Source of the DNA: Sphingobium_A sp965228065
Lineage (GTDB): Bacteria > Pseudomonadota > Alphaproteobacteria > Sphingomonadales > Sphingomonadaceae
Reading direction: 5' to 3'
Assembly (NCBI GenBank): GCA_965228065.1
Contig: OZ245788.1
Coordinates: 4,774,001-4,838,000 of the forward strand
DNA length: 64,000 nucleotides
Shown here: positions 27,604-36,087 of the stretch, piece by piece
Layout: each line of letters begins with the position of its first letter
Numbering within the stretch: position 1 is the first letter of the stretch
The notes under the pieces: generated by a model
The model's database searches: none
Told to the model about the DNA's origin: nothing
Seen by the model: only the letters and a program-made list of their open reading frames with translations
Position numbers and translations under genes: made by a program

Positions 27604-28820
27604 GCGACAACGAACCCCGCAGCGACGAAGCCTCTGACAACGACATGCAGCCGTTGAGCGGCGAGCCGGCCAGCGCCGCGCCAATGCGGTTACGCGCAGA
27701 ACCGCCCCGCGTGACCCGGCTGTCCCGAAAGGTTCTCGCCGGCGTCGGCCTGGTCGCCAGCGTCGGGCTCGGGGGCGCCCTGATCTACGCTCTGCAGACC
27801 CGTGACGGCGGCCGCCCAAACGAGGAACTCTATTCGACCGAGAACCGCTCGACCGCCGATGGGCTCGCCGGGCTGCCGCGTGACTACAGTGGCGTGCCTC
27901 GTCTTGGACCGCCACTGCCTGGCGATCTCGGGCGACCGATCGTCGGGGCGCAGGACCGCGGCCAGCCGGTGCCAGCACCCGGCATCGCTCCCCCCAATCC
28001 AGGCCTCAGCCCGGAGGAGCAGCGCAGGCTGCAGGAGATCGAGACCGCGCGTACCAGCCGTCTCTTCTCCGGATCGGAAAGCCGGGGAGCGCCCGCTTCG
28101 ACGGGAGCACCGCCGGCGGGACCGCCGACGAGCGACCTGGCCAGCCTCGGACTCGCGCCGCCACCCGCGACACCTTCGGCACAGGACCGCCAGAACGCCT
28201 TCCTGAACGCAGCGGCAGAGCGTCGGACGGTTGCGCCCGATCGCGTCGCCGCTCCGGCGTCACCAAACATCCTTCAAGCGGGCGCGGTGATCTCGGCGGC
28301 GCTGATTACCGGCATCAGATCCGACTTGCCGGGCCAGATTACCGCCCAGGTCACCGAAAACATCTACGACAGCCCGACCGGACGCATCCTTCTCGTGCCC
28401 CAGGGCACACGCGTCATTGGTCAGTACGATAACAACGTGCAGTTTGGGCAAAGCCGCGTGCTGCTCGTCTGGAACCGGCTCATCTTTCCAAATGGCCGCT
28501 CCATCGTTCTCGAGCGCCAGCCGGGTGCGGACGCCGAAGGGTTCGCCGGCCTTCAGGACGGCGTCGATTATCACTGGTGGGACCTGGCAAAGGCGGCAGG
28601 ACTCTCGACTTTGCTAAGCGTCGGCGCGGAGCTGGCGACCAACGATGATGATCGTCTGATCAGCGCCATCCGAAATGGCGGGCAGGACACGATCAACGAT
28701 GCCGGTCAACAGATCGTTCGCCGACAGCTCAATGTCGCACCGACGCTGACGATTCGTCCGGGCTTCCCGGTGCGCGTCATTGTCACCCGCGACATCGTGC
28801 TCGAACCCTATGGAGGCTGA
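27600..28820 (+). CDS. trbI: TrbI (VirB10 family)
   Basis: 406 residues. Cytoplasmic N-terminus, one membrane span (about 43-62), a proline-rich periplasmic linker (about 90-200), and a C-terminal VirB10 barrel domain with LITGIRSDLPGQITAQVTE and LLVPQGTRVIGQYDN. Spans both membranes and gates the channel. Last core trb gene. Confidence 0.95.
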
Positions 28821-28823
28821 CCC

Positions 28824-29048
28824 ATGGCCAAGTTGAAGCTGGGGGCCGTGGCCGACGAGAAGCCGGTCAAGGTCTCGATCGAATTGCCAGCGGCCCTTCA
28901 TCGCGACTTGCGGCAATACGCGGAGATCCTCGCGCAGCAGGAAGGCGGGACCGTTCCCGAGCCCGAGAAACTTGTCGTGGCGATGGTCCAGAGGTTCATC
29001 CAAACGGACCGAGGATTCGCGCGGGCTCGCCGAGAAAAGACTGGGTGA
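28824..29048 (+). CDS. DUF2274 protein
   Basis: 74 residues. The family pattern KLKLGAVADEKPVKVSIELP, then DLRQYAEILAQ and DRGFARARR, is clear. It resembles a small ribbon-helix-helix protein. DUF2274 usually closes the trb operon in these ICEs. The last 53 bases overlap the 3' end of a minus-strand LysR gene, marking where cargo block 2 was joined. Confidence 0.9.
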   Translation: MAKLKLGAVADEKPVKVSIELPAALHRDLRQYAEILAQQEGGTVPEPEKLVVAMVQRFIQTDRGFARARREKTG

Positions 29049-30009
29049 GGCTCTGGAGTCCGAGCAAGAAAACCGCGACTTTCCCCGCTTCCTTGCGGAC
29101 CAATTGCGGCAGGCGCCCGGACGCCACTTCCTTCACGAGAAAAAGCAGACGCTGAAGCGCGGGGTTCGAATTCCGCGACATCCAAACCGCGGTCAAGGCA
29201 AGCTGCTCCGGATCACCCCCGATTGGCCTGAAGACTATTCCGGGCGGGCTTCCAAGATTGGACCCGCTGGCCAGCGTGATTCCGTAACCCATCGCGACGA
29301 TATTCATCAGGCTTTCGCGACTGACGTCATGGACGTCGATTTGGGGGCTGAAGCCAGGGCTGGAAAGCTTGCGGATGAGGTAGTCTCGGATTTCCGGGCC
29401 AACGCCTTGCTGGCTCACAACGAACAACTCGTCCTTGAGATCGTGCCAATGCGCTTCGTCGCACTCGGCAAGCCGATGGTCGCTCGGAAAGGCCACATAG
29501 ATGCTCTCGGTCCAGAGCAGCGCCGAAGCGTGTCCCGACAGCCTCGGCTCTCCGGGAAGGAACGAAACATCCAGTTCCCCCGTCGTCAGACGCGCAAGGT
29601 TCTGGTCCGACGAGCCCTCGTGCAGGCTCACACGTATCTCGGGATGTCGCCGGTGGAATTCCTTCAGCGCCACGTGCAGGCGCCCGGCCGCCAGTGGCAC
29701 AAGGACGCCGGCCTGAAGCTCGCCCCGCTCGCCCTTGTGCACCGATGCTGCGAGTTCGACCGCTTGTCCCAGCTGTTGCATGCCGGTCGAAGCTTCTTCC
29801 AGGAAAAGTTGGCCGGCCCGCGTGAGACGGACGCCACACGGGCTTCGATCGAAGATGCGAAAGCCGATCCGGTGCTCGAGCAGCAATATCCGGCGCGTGA
29901 GCGTCGATTGAGCGACGTTGAGGAACGCGGCCGCGCGCCTGAAGCTACGATGCTGCGAAGCCGCCAGCGCATATCGCAAATATCTCAGATCGAGCGACAG
30001 GTCTGGCAT
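28996..30009 (-). CDS. LysR-family regulator with altered C-terminus
   Basis: 337 residues from ATG 30009. A normal winged HTH (LAASQHRSFRRAAAFLNVAQSTLTRRI) and substrate-binding domain are present. The protein is longer than the usual 300 residues; the last 25-30 (QSLTQSFLGEPARILGPFG) are encoded by DNA that is the end of the DUF2274 gene on the other strand. The original C-terminus was therefore probably replaced at the ICE/cargo junction. Likely regulates the monooxygenase operon upstream. Confidence 0.85.
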   Translation of the reverse strand: MPDLSLDLRYLRYALAASQHRSFRRAAAFLNVAQSTLTRRILLLEHRIGFRIFDRSPCGVRLTRAGQLFLEEASTGMQQLGQAVELAASVHKGERGELQAGVLVPLAAGRLHVALKEFHRRHPEIRVSLHEGSSDQNLARLTTGELDVSFLPGEPRLSGHASALLWTESIYVAFPSDHRLAECDEAHWHDLKDELFVVSQQGVGPEIRDYLIRKLSSPGFSPQIDVHDVSRESLMNIVAMGYGITLASGSNLGSPPGIVFRPIGGDPEQLALTAVWMSRNSNPALQRLLFLVKEVASGRLPQLVRKEAGKVAVFLLGLQSLTQSFLGEPARILGPFG

Positions 30010-30068
30010 ATCCCTCTCACGATTACGGATCACCTCGCGGATCGATCAGGCGTAGAGACCGCCGACCG

Positions 30069-31337
30069 TCAGGACTCCTTCGAGCTACGGCCGAGCGTCG
30101 CGCGCATGACAGGGGGAAATGCCTGGGCGAGCCGAAGGACAAGCCGGAACATACGCCGCGGAAAGCCCGCATCGGAACTCGCGTTCTCGGCATTCCTGCG
30201 CGACAGGCCGACCGCCCTGTTCGCGTAGGCTCGCATCTCGGACTCGTAGCGGCCGACGGCATCGACGATGGAAAGCCTGCCGGCTGCGGCATCAACCAGG
30301 GCGTCACGCAGGACGCGCGCATCCCGAAGCGCGGTGTTGGCGCCAATCCCGGCCATAGGCGTCATGTTGTGGATGGCATCGCCGATCAGCGTGACGATGC
30401 TTGGCGCCCACGCATCTAGGTGCGGCATCGACCGAAGCGGAACAGGGGCCACGGTTTCGGGATCGGCGCCACGCACGAGCCTGCTGAGGTCGGGGGACCA
30501 GCCTTTGATTTGCTGCAGCACAAAATTCTGCAAGGCCGCTGGGCCTCTGTCCTGGGGAACATCGACCAGCTTGGACCGCGGCGTGACATAAGCCCACATC
30601 ACATAATTCTGGGCGTCCTGCTGTTTGCCCCCGACGTCGGCGGAACGAGAGCGCCAGGCGGCAACGAACATCCATCCTGGACCTGCAGGAACGACGTTGT
30701 TGAGGGAGCCGTCGGTAAATTCGGGAGGCAGCGCTGCTGTTTGCACGTCGTCGAGGAGATACCGGCCCGCGATCGCCAGGATCCCCAACTCGAGGCGACG
30801 CGCATCGGGGAGATATTGCTGCCGCACCTTCGAATGGCTCGCGTCGGCACCGACCAGCAGGTCGCCTTCCGCAGCGCTACCGTCGTCGAAATGCGCGCGG
30901 ACGCGATTGTCGGCGATAAGCTCGTAGTGCGTGAAGGTCTTGCCCCATTGGACGACGGGGTCGCTTCTCTCCATCAATCCCGCGAGCAGGATCTCTCGAA
31001 GCTCGATTCGACCCACGCCCCGCAGTTCGACTTCGTTGGCAGGCCGGCCCGACAAGATTGCTTCATCACGGGTCGCGAGACGACGTAAATTCTCATCGCG
31101 AAAGTGCAACTTGGTCCCCGCACTAGTGCTGAGTTCGCGGAACCTCGACCATCCCTCGGATGGGAGGCAGGCCTTGAGCGCCTGTTGACCATGCCGGTTG
31201 ATATGAATTCCGTAGCCGGCGAGATTCTCCGAAGGGCTGACCTGCCGCTCGAACACGGAGACATGCAGACCGGCCTGTCGCATTCCTTGGGCGAGGCATA
31301 GGCCGCCCAGCCCGCCGCCGATAACTAAAACCTTCAT
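30069..31337 (-). CDS. FAD-dependent monooxygenase
   Basis: 422 residues from ATG 31337. N-terminal Rossmann motif VLVIGGGLGGLCLAQGM binds FAD. The central DLLVGADASHSKVR is the DG-like motif, and the C-terminal TLIGDAIHNMTPMAGIGAN is the GD motif. This is the pattern of class A aromatic hydroxylases and TetX-like enzymes. Substrate unknown. It forms an operon with the small membrane protein upstream. Confidence 0.9.
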   Translation of the reverse strand: MKVLVIGGGLGGLCLAQGMRQAGLHVSVFERQVSPSENLAGYGIHINRHGQQALKACLPSEGWSRFRELSTSAGTKLHFRDENLRRLATRDEAILSGRPANEVELRGVGRIELREILLAGLMERSDPVVQWGKTFTHYELIADNRVRAHFDDGSAAEGDLLVGADASHSKVRQQYLPDARRLELGILAIAGRYLLDDVQTAALPPEFTDGSLNNVVPAGPGWMFVAAWRSRSADVGGKQQDAQNYVMWAYVTPRSKLVDVPQDRGPAALQNFVLQQIKGWSPDLSRLVRGADPETVAPVPLRSMPHLDAWAPSIVTLIGDAIHNMTPMAGIGANTALRDARVLRDALVDAAAGRLSIVDAVGRYESEMRAYANRAVGLSRRNAENASSDAGFPRRMFRLVLRLAQAFPPVMRATLGRSSKES

Positions 31338-31341
31338 AGAG

Positions 31342-31773
31342 TCACCTTGGAATCCGGCGCACAGCCGGTTGGCGGGCGATCTTCGCGCGCGCGACCAGCA
31401 CAAGCGCGAAGATCAGCCCATCGTTGAAGAGGAGGAGCAGTTGCGCAGGCGGCGCGTCATGCGCCCTCACGATTGATCCCAGACCGATCTGGAGGGCGTA
31501 AAGCAGACAGGCACCCAGCAGCCACGCTCTAACCGTCCGATGATCCCGTGACAGAAAAGCAAGCCGTGTGAGAAGCACGAGCAGGCATCCTATCGCCACT
31601 CCCAATCTCACATGACACGCCCAGTATTGCGTCGCTTCAAGCGGTACCAGGGCGGCGAAAACGCACTGTGCCGCGACGCCGATCAAGATCGCCCACGCCG
31701 TGGCGAGCATCAGGTTTGCGATCAGCGACCTCGGCGGGGCCGGGATATCGATGGACTCCGGTATAGGCATCAA
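31342..31773 (-). CDS. Small membrane protein, DUF6220-like
   Basis: 143 residues with four hydrophobic helices (about 20-42, 54-72, 84-104, 113-130) and a heme-protein-like spacing of His residues (CHVRLG, RAHDAPP). It ends four bases before the monooxygenase start, so the two are co-transcribed. The DUF6220 assignment is tentative. Confidence 0.6.
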   Translation of the reverse strand: MMPIPESIDIPAPPRSLIANLMLATAWAILIGVAAQCVFAALVPLEATQYWACHVRLGVAIGCLLVLLTRLAFLSRDHRTVRAWLLGACLLYALQIGLGSIVRAHDAPPAQLLLLFNDGLIFALVLVARAKIARQPAVRRIPR

Positions 31774-31859
31774 GGGCTCGAACGAAGGGTGGATCGGTAT
31801 GCAAGTCTAAGTTACGCGGGCGCACGTCATCCGTCTAATCGATGGAATGTATATCTCTT

Positions 31860-31874
31860 ATTTGTAGAGCAAAT
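31860..31874. promoter_or_regulatory. LysR-type box before the monooxygenase operon
   Basis: Perfect inverted repeat ATTTG-TAGAG-CAAAT, which contains the T-N11-A pattern of LysR sites. It lies about 90 bases upstream of the operon start on the minus strand. The nearby LysR (28996-30009) is the likely binder; inference from position. Confidence 0.45.
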
Positions 31875-31934
31875 AGAGAATGCCGATTGGCTGGCCCCCA
31901 CTGGGAGTGTTCGATCCGCCGGCCAACCTATTGG

Positions 31935-32705
31935 CTAGAAGCGGTACGCCACGCCGAGGAAACCGGTCGGATTCCATTTTTCCTCGTTGAGGGGTGTGTC
32001 CAGCGCATCGCCCAGCAGCATATTCGCGCTCACGTTCCCCGTGAGCGTCCAGCGATCAGAGAGCTGGTACACTCCCGTCAGCGAGAGCGACGCATCTTTG
32101 AACCCGCTCTTCGCCTTAAATGCCGGCAATCCTGAAGCAGTCGCCTCTCCGGCGGTAATGCCGAAGTAGTTGTCCATATATTTTCCATCCGCCCACGTCG
32201 TGCCGACGGAGGGGATGAGCGCAAAGCTCGGCGTCACCGGCAGGTAGTAGGAAAGCGTCGCGTCTGCGACGAGCCCCTTGGCGCCGCCGATCGACTGGGT
32301 GGCCCCGAGCGAAAAGGTGAAACGGTCGATCCGGGCGCTGCCGAATACGCGCGCGCCAGCGGTGTCCGCGATCCCCTCGATGCCCGTTGGCACATCGTCT
32401 TTGTCGTAGCCCGGCACATAGGTGACGCTGGCGCCAACGCGGAATGTGTCGTCACGGAGAATGTCGACGCCGATCCCTTCCGAGGTGTCGATGAAGAAGC
32501 GACCATACCGCCCATCGATGAGCGGCAAGGGGATCACCCTGGATTTGTCCGAACCTTGGAAGGTCGGGATCACGCCAGCGCCAGGACCGATGCTCAGGCT
32601 GTAGCCCCGGTCATCACTGCTCGGCTCTTTGTCATCGGCTCTGGCTTCACCCGAGGTGAGCAGCAAACATGCAGCAGCCATTGCAGAAAATTGGTGTCTC
32701 TGCAT
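31935..32705 (-). CDS. MipA/OmpV-family outer membrane protein
   Basis: 256 residues from ATG 32705, with a signal peptide to about residue 24 (LLLTSGEARAD). Alternating amphipathic strands follow, with the family landmarks YSLSIGPGAGVIPTFQGSD near the start and a C-terminal GVAYRF ending in Phe, as outer-membrane barrels do. Possibly a scaffold or a small-solute porin; its role in this cluster is unclear. Confidence 0.88.
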   Translation of the reverse strand: MQRHQFSAMAAACLLLTSGEARADDKEPSSDDRGYSLSIGPGAGVIPTFQGSDKSRVIPLPLIDGRYGRFFIDTSEGIGVDILRDDTFRVGASVTYVPGYDKDDVPTGIEGIADTAGARVFGSARIDRFTFSLGATQSIGGAKGLVADATLSYYLPVTPSFALIPSVGTTWADGKYMDNYFGITAGEATASGLPAFKAKSGFKDASLSLTGVYQLSDRWTLTGNVSANMLLGDALDTPLNEEKWNPTGFLGVAYRF

Positions 32706-32781
32706 CACAAGGACCTTCCGGAAGTAGCGCGCGCCTCGCCTCATGCGCAGCGCGTCGAAAATGCTGGGATGACGACCGCCG

Positions 32782-33213
32782 CTAGGCGAGCATCGCTGCG
32801 TATTGATGCCGGTAGGCATAGGCGAGCGTGGCCGCAGTCAGGTCCATGACCGCCGCGATGGCGATGCCAGCGGGATTGAGGACGAGTTGAAACAGGGTGA
32901 TCACGGTGATCGCCGGCATAATGATCGCCAGGCCGAACGCTGGCTTAAAGCTGAGCAGAAGGCTCGCACCGCCGAGCAAGTTCATGCTTTTGACAAGCGG
33001 CCACATGAAGCCGGTTGCAAGCAACGCCTCCTCAAAGGCCAGGCCGGCCGGCGACGTTGGCGGATGAATGAAGTTCTCGCCGGTTGCGAGAAAGTAGAAG
33101 CCGTCTGTTCCGCTGACCAAGAACAGGAGGCCGAGCAGGATGCGCGAGGCATGGTAGCAAAGCGGTTTCAATCGAAGACGAAGGCCGGAATTCCGTGTGC
33201 TCGCGTTCCTCAC
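32782..33213 (-). CDS. DoxX-like membrane protein
   Basis: 143 residues, four membrane helices. The RILLGLLFLVSGTDGFYFL start and the LNLLGGASLLL-like third helix fit the DoxX-like family. Several such proteins associate with redox enzymes at the membrane, but this one has no proven role. It stands between the porin and the amidase-like gene, all on the minus strand. Confidence 0.75.
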   Translation of the reverse strand: MRNASTRNSGLRLRLKPLCYHASRILLGLLFLVSGTDGFYFLATGENFIHPPTSPAGLAFEEALLATGFMWPLVKSMNLLGGASLLLSFKPAFGLAIIMPAITVITLFQLVLNPAGIAIAAVMDLTAATLAYAYRHQYAAMLA

Positions 33214-33306
33214 GGCGCTACTCCTGCTGGACGGACGAAAGGTCTCCCGCGAGGCAAAGGGGGGCGAGGCACCTCGCGGGAGACACGGCGCAGAGCCTTT
33301 GGGCTC

Positions 33307-34794
33307 TCACGCAACACCGGTGGTCCTGGCGTCGCATCGATCGTAGGTGGCCGCCCAAGGCCGCGCCGCCTCGAATGCGGCGCAGATCGATAGGAGCGGA
33401 AAGTCGCCATGCCTCTGGCCAATCAGTTGCAGTCCGACCGGCAGCCCGTCGGCGAAGCCGGCCGGTAGCGAAGCCGAGGGATGCCCCGAGAAGTTCGTAA
33501 GGAAGCCCAAGCACCAACCCACAACCGGATCGACGTTGAAACCGTCGACTTCTGTTGGGCCGCCCGTGCCGCCGGGCGAACCGTTCACCACCGGTGGCGC
33601 ACCTGCCGACGGGCAGGCGATCACATCGACATCCGCGAGGGCGCGGTTGATCCCATCGTAGACCGCCGTGCGGATCTGCTGGTCTCGCTGCATGCCGGCA
33701 ATGCCGAGCGACTGCGCCTGCTCAACCGAAGCCCAGACATCCGCCGGTATCTGATCTCGAAAGTCCTTGGCGAGATCGATGCCGCGCCTTTTGAGGCCAT
33801 TGAGCGCGCCCGACATGCGCATTGACACCATCCGCCGCCAGGCGGCGCTGATCTCGTCAGGCGAATGGGAAAATTCGATCTCAAGAGGGACAACGCGCGC
33901 GCCCTGCGCTTCCAGCGAAGCAATTGCGTCGGTCAGGACTTCGCAAATCCCGGGATCGACGGGAAAACCGCCTAGCCTTGGCGCGAAGCCGATCCGGCAG
34001 CCGTCGATCGAAGTGGTGAGCGCACGCGTCCAGTCGATATCGGAGGCGACACTGAAGGGATCCTCGCGCTCATATCCAACAAGCGCGTTGAGCGCGAGCG
34101 CAGCGTCCTCCACGGTACGTGTGATCGCGCCGTCATAGGCAAAAGGAGACACCTCGAAGGCACTCGGGCGCGTGATGCGTGCGATGCGGCCGTGCGATGC
34201 CTGAAATCCGAAGACGCCGCACCATGCCGCCGCCGTCCGGATCCATCCCCCGCCATCGAGAGCTCCGGCGATCGGCACCAGCCCGCCGGCCACTGCCGCG
34301 GCACTGCCGCCTGCCGCCGCGCCGCTGTTGCGCGTCAGATCGAACGGATTGGCAGTCGGACCGAATGCGCGGTTATCACAAACCGACGTGAAGCCAAGCG
34401 GCGAGGAATTCGTGTATCCGAGCAGCACCGCGCCGGCGGCTTCCATCCGCTTCGGATAAAGCGAACAATTCGTGCCGATATTCCGGATCGCCGGAATGCC
34501 GCCAAGCGTGCCAGGCCACCTAGGATAGCTGCTGAACAAATCGGTCGTCATGGTCGGCACGCCGGCGAGGCAGCCGACGGGGTCGCCCGCACGGAGGAGT
34601 GCCTCGATGCCACGCGCAGACTCCAGCGCCGCTTGCGGATCGAAGTGAACGACGGCGTTGAGGGAGGCGTTTCGCACCTTCACCCTTCCGATCGCTTCTT
34701 CGACGGCCTCGGTCGGTGACATCTGTCCTGAACGGATCAACTGAACGAGTTGCGCTGCGCTAGTAGTGATCGGCGCGACGACGTCTTGGATCAT
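33307..34794 (-). CDS. Amidase-like protein lacking all three catalytic residues
   Basis: 495 residues from ATG 34794. It aligns over its whole length with the amidase at 15460-16932. At the catalytic positions, GVPTMTTDLF replaces GVPVAMKDLF (Lys to Thr), NSGAAAGGSAAA replaces NSGGSSGGSAAA (cis-Ser to Ala), and LDGGGWIRTAAAW replaces TDGGGSIRIPSAW (nucleophile Ser to Trp). The frame is open and the fold markers are kept, so it looks like a maintained pseudoenzyme rather than a decayed gene. It may bind a ligand or act as a partner of the active enzyme. Confidence 0.88.
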   Translation of the reverse strand: MIQDVVAPITTSAAQLVQLIRSGQMSPTEAVEEAIGRVKVRNASLNAVVHFDPQAALESARGIEALLRAGDPVGCLAGVPTMTTDLFSSYPRWPGTLGGIPAIRNIGTNCSLYPKRMEAAGAVLLGYTNSSPLGFTSVCDNRAFGPTANPFDLTRNSGAAAGGSAAAVAGGLVPIAGALDGGGWIRTAAAWCGVFGFQASHGRIARITRPSAFEVSPFAYDGAITRTVEDAALALNALVGYEREDPFSVASDIDWTRALTTSIDGCRIGFAPRLGGFPVDPGICEVLTDAIASLEAQGARVVPLEIEFSHSPDEISAAWRRMVSMRMSGALNGLKRRGIDLAKDFRDQIPADVWASVEQAQSLGIAGMQRDQQIRTAVYDGINRALADVDVIACPSAGAPPVVNGSPGGTGGPTEVDGFNVDPVVGWCLGFLTNFSGHPSASLPAGFADGLPVGLQLIGQRHGDFPLLSICAAFEAARPWAATYDRCDARTTGVA

Positions 34795-34905
34795 TCTATC
34801 TTCTCCGGCGAATTCAGCTTCGGCCGAGAGAATTCGAGCGGTCGAGCAAGCCATTTCTCTCAAACACCGAGGGCCATTCCCAATCGGCTTTTGCTATGTT
34901 CCGAC

Positions 34906-34920
34906 ATTCGCCTGGCGAAT
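34906..34920. promoter_or_regulatory. LysR-type box in divergent promoter
   Basis: Perfect inverted repeat ATTCGCC-T-GGCGAAT containing T-N11-A. It lies between the amidase-like gene (start 34794, minus) and the LysR gene (start 35037, plus), the classical place for a LysR site acting both ways. Confidence 0.55.
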
Positions 34921-35036
34921 ATTGCCGTCAGCAATCCATCTGCCCCAGCGATCATGGTCGCTCCGGCTGATGCTTGCGATATCCACTTGACGGATGCCCG
35001 ACTCCCCAAGCGATCTGATTTGATTATAGTGGACGG

Positions 35037-35939
35037 ATGAATCTGCGCTCGGTCGACCTTAACCTCCTCGTCATCCTCGACGCCCTGCTGGACGAAGCGC
35101 ATGTCTCGCGCGCCGCAATCCGGCTAAATCTCTCGCAGCCTGCGACATCGGCTAGCCTCGGGCGCTTGCGCCAGCTTTTCGGTGACCCGTTGCTCGAAAG
35201 ATCGGAGGGCGCGATGCGCCTGACGCCCGTGGCCGAGGCGCTTCGCGGTCGCCTCAAGGATCTCCTTGCCGACACACATGCACTGCTCGATTTGCAGCCC
35301 GAGGCGCTGCAGAGCATCCAGAAGGTCGTTCGGATCTCAACCGCGGATCATCTCGCAATCCGGGTCGCGGACCAGCTTCATGGGTTGCTGTCCCAAAGCG
35401 CCCCTGGGATCGATCTCGTGTTTCAGCCCTATCACGGCGCACCAGGCGCACTTGAGGCTCTCTCCAAGGGCGCAATCGACCTGTCGATCTCCATCCTTCC
35501 GACTGCGACGCCGCCGATCACGCGCGAGGAGCTGATGCGGGAGCATTGGCGAGTCATCATGCGCGAGGGCCATCCGGCGGCGAAGAACTTCGACCTTGAC
35601 CAGTGGCTTGCCTATCCGCACGTCAGCGTGTCCGGCCGAGGCGAAATTCGGGCGGCGCTCGACGATAAGCTCGTTGCGCTAGGCCGTAACCGCCGGATCG
35701 GGCTCGTCGTCCCGAGTTTTCTGATGGTAGCGCCGCTCGTTCGACGTTCCGATTTCATCGGCGTGATCCCGACGCTGAGCCTCCCGCTCGACTCCAGCGA
35801 GGACTTCGCAATCTTTCCCCCGCCTATCCCGCTCGAGGAATTCCCCATTCATATCGCTTGGCACGCTCGCCACGACGCTGATGTCGCCGTGCAGCACGTC
35901 CGGGCCACCATCCAAGGACTGCACCTGGGAGGCGCATAG
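35037..35939 (+). CDS. LysR-family regulator (NodD-like subgroup)
   Basis: 300 residues. The start MNLRSVDLNLLVILDALLDE and the HTH VSRAAIRLNLSQPATSASLGRLR are typical of the NodD/LinR-like subgroup. A full substrate-binding domain follows. It is divergent from the amidase-like gene and probably controls it and the porin/DoxX genes behind it. Confidence 0.9.
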   Translation: MNLRSVDLNLLVILDALLDEAHVSRAAIRLNLSQPATSASLGRLRQLFGDPLLERSEGAMRLTPVAEALRGRLKDLLADTHALLDLQPEALQSIQKVVRISTADHLAIRVADQLHGLLSQSAPGIDLVFQPYHGAPGALEALSKGAIDLSISILPTATPPITREELMREHWRVIMREGHPAAKNFDLDQWLAYPHVSVSGRGEIRAALDDKLVALGRNRRIGLVVPSFLMVAPLVRRSDFIGVIPTLSLPLDSSEDFAIFPPPIPLEEFPIHIAWHARHDADVAVQHVRATIQGLHLGGA

Positions 35940-36087
35940 CCCGCAACTTACCCAATATTTTCTGTACAAATACCATGTTATACCGACCATCGATTGGACG
36001 GATTGTGGTCTGCCGCGATAGCTCTTGCAGCACAAGCCGGCAGCGAGAACCAATCGAGGAGCATCGCGCCGCTAGACGAGGCGCTTT
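35940..36087. other. Short gap before the multicopper oxidase
   Basis: A less GC-rich gap that should hold the oxidase promoter. No clear operator or terminator was found. Confidence 0.3.
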
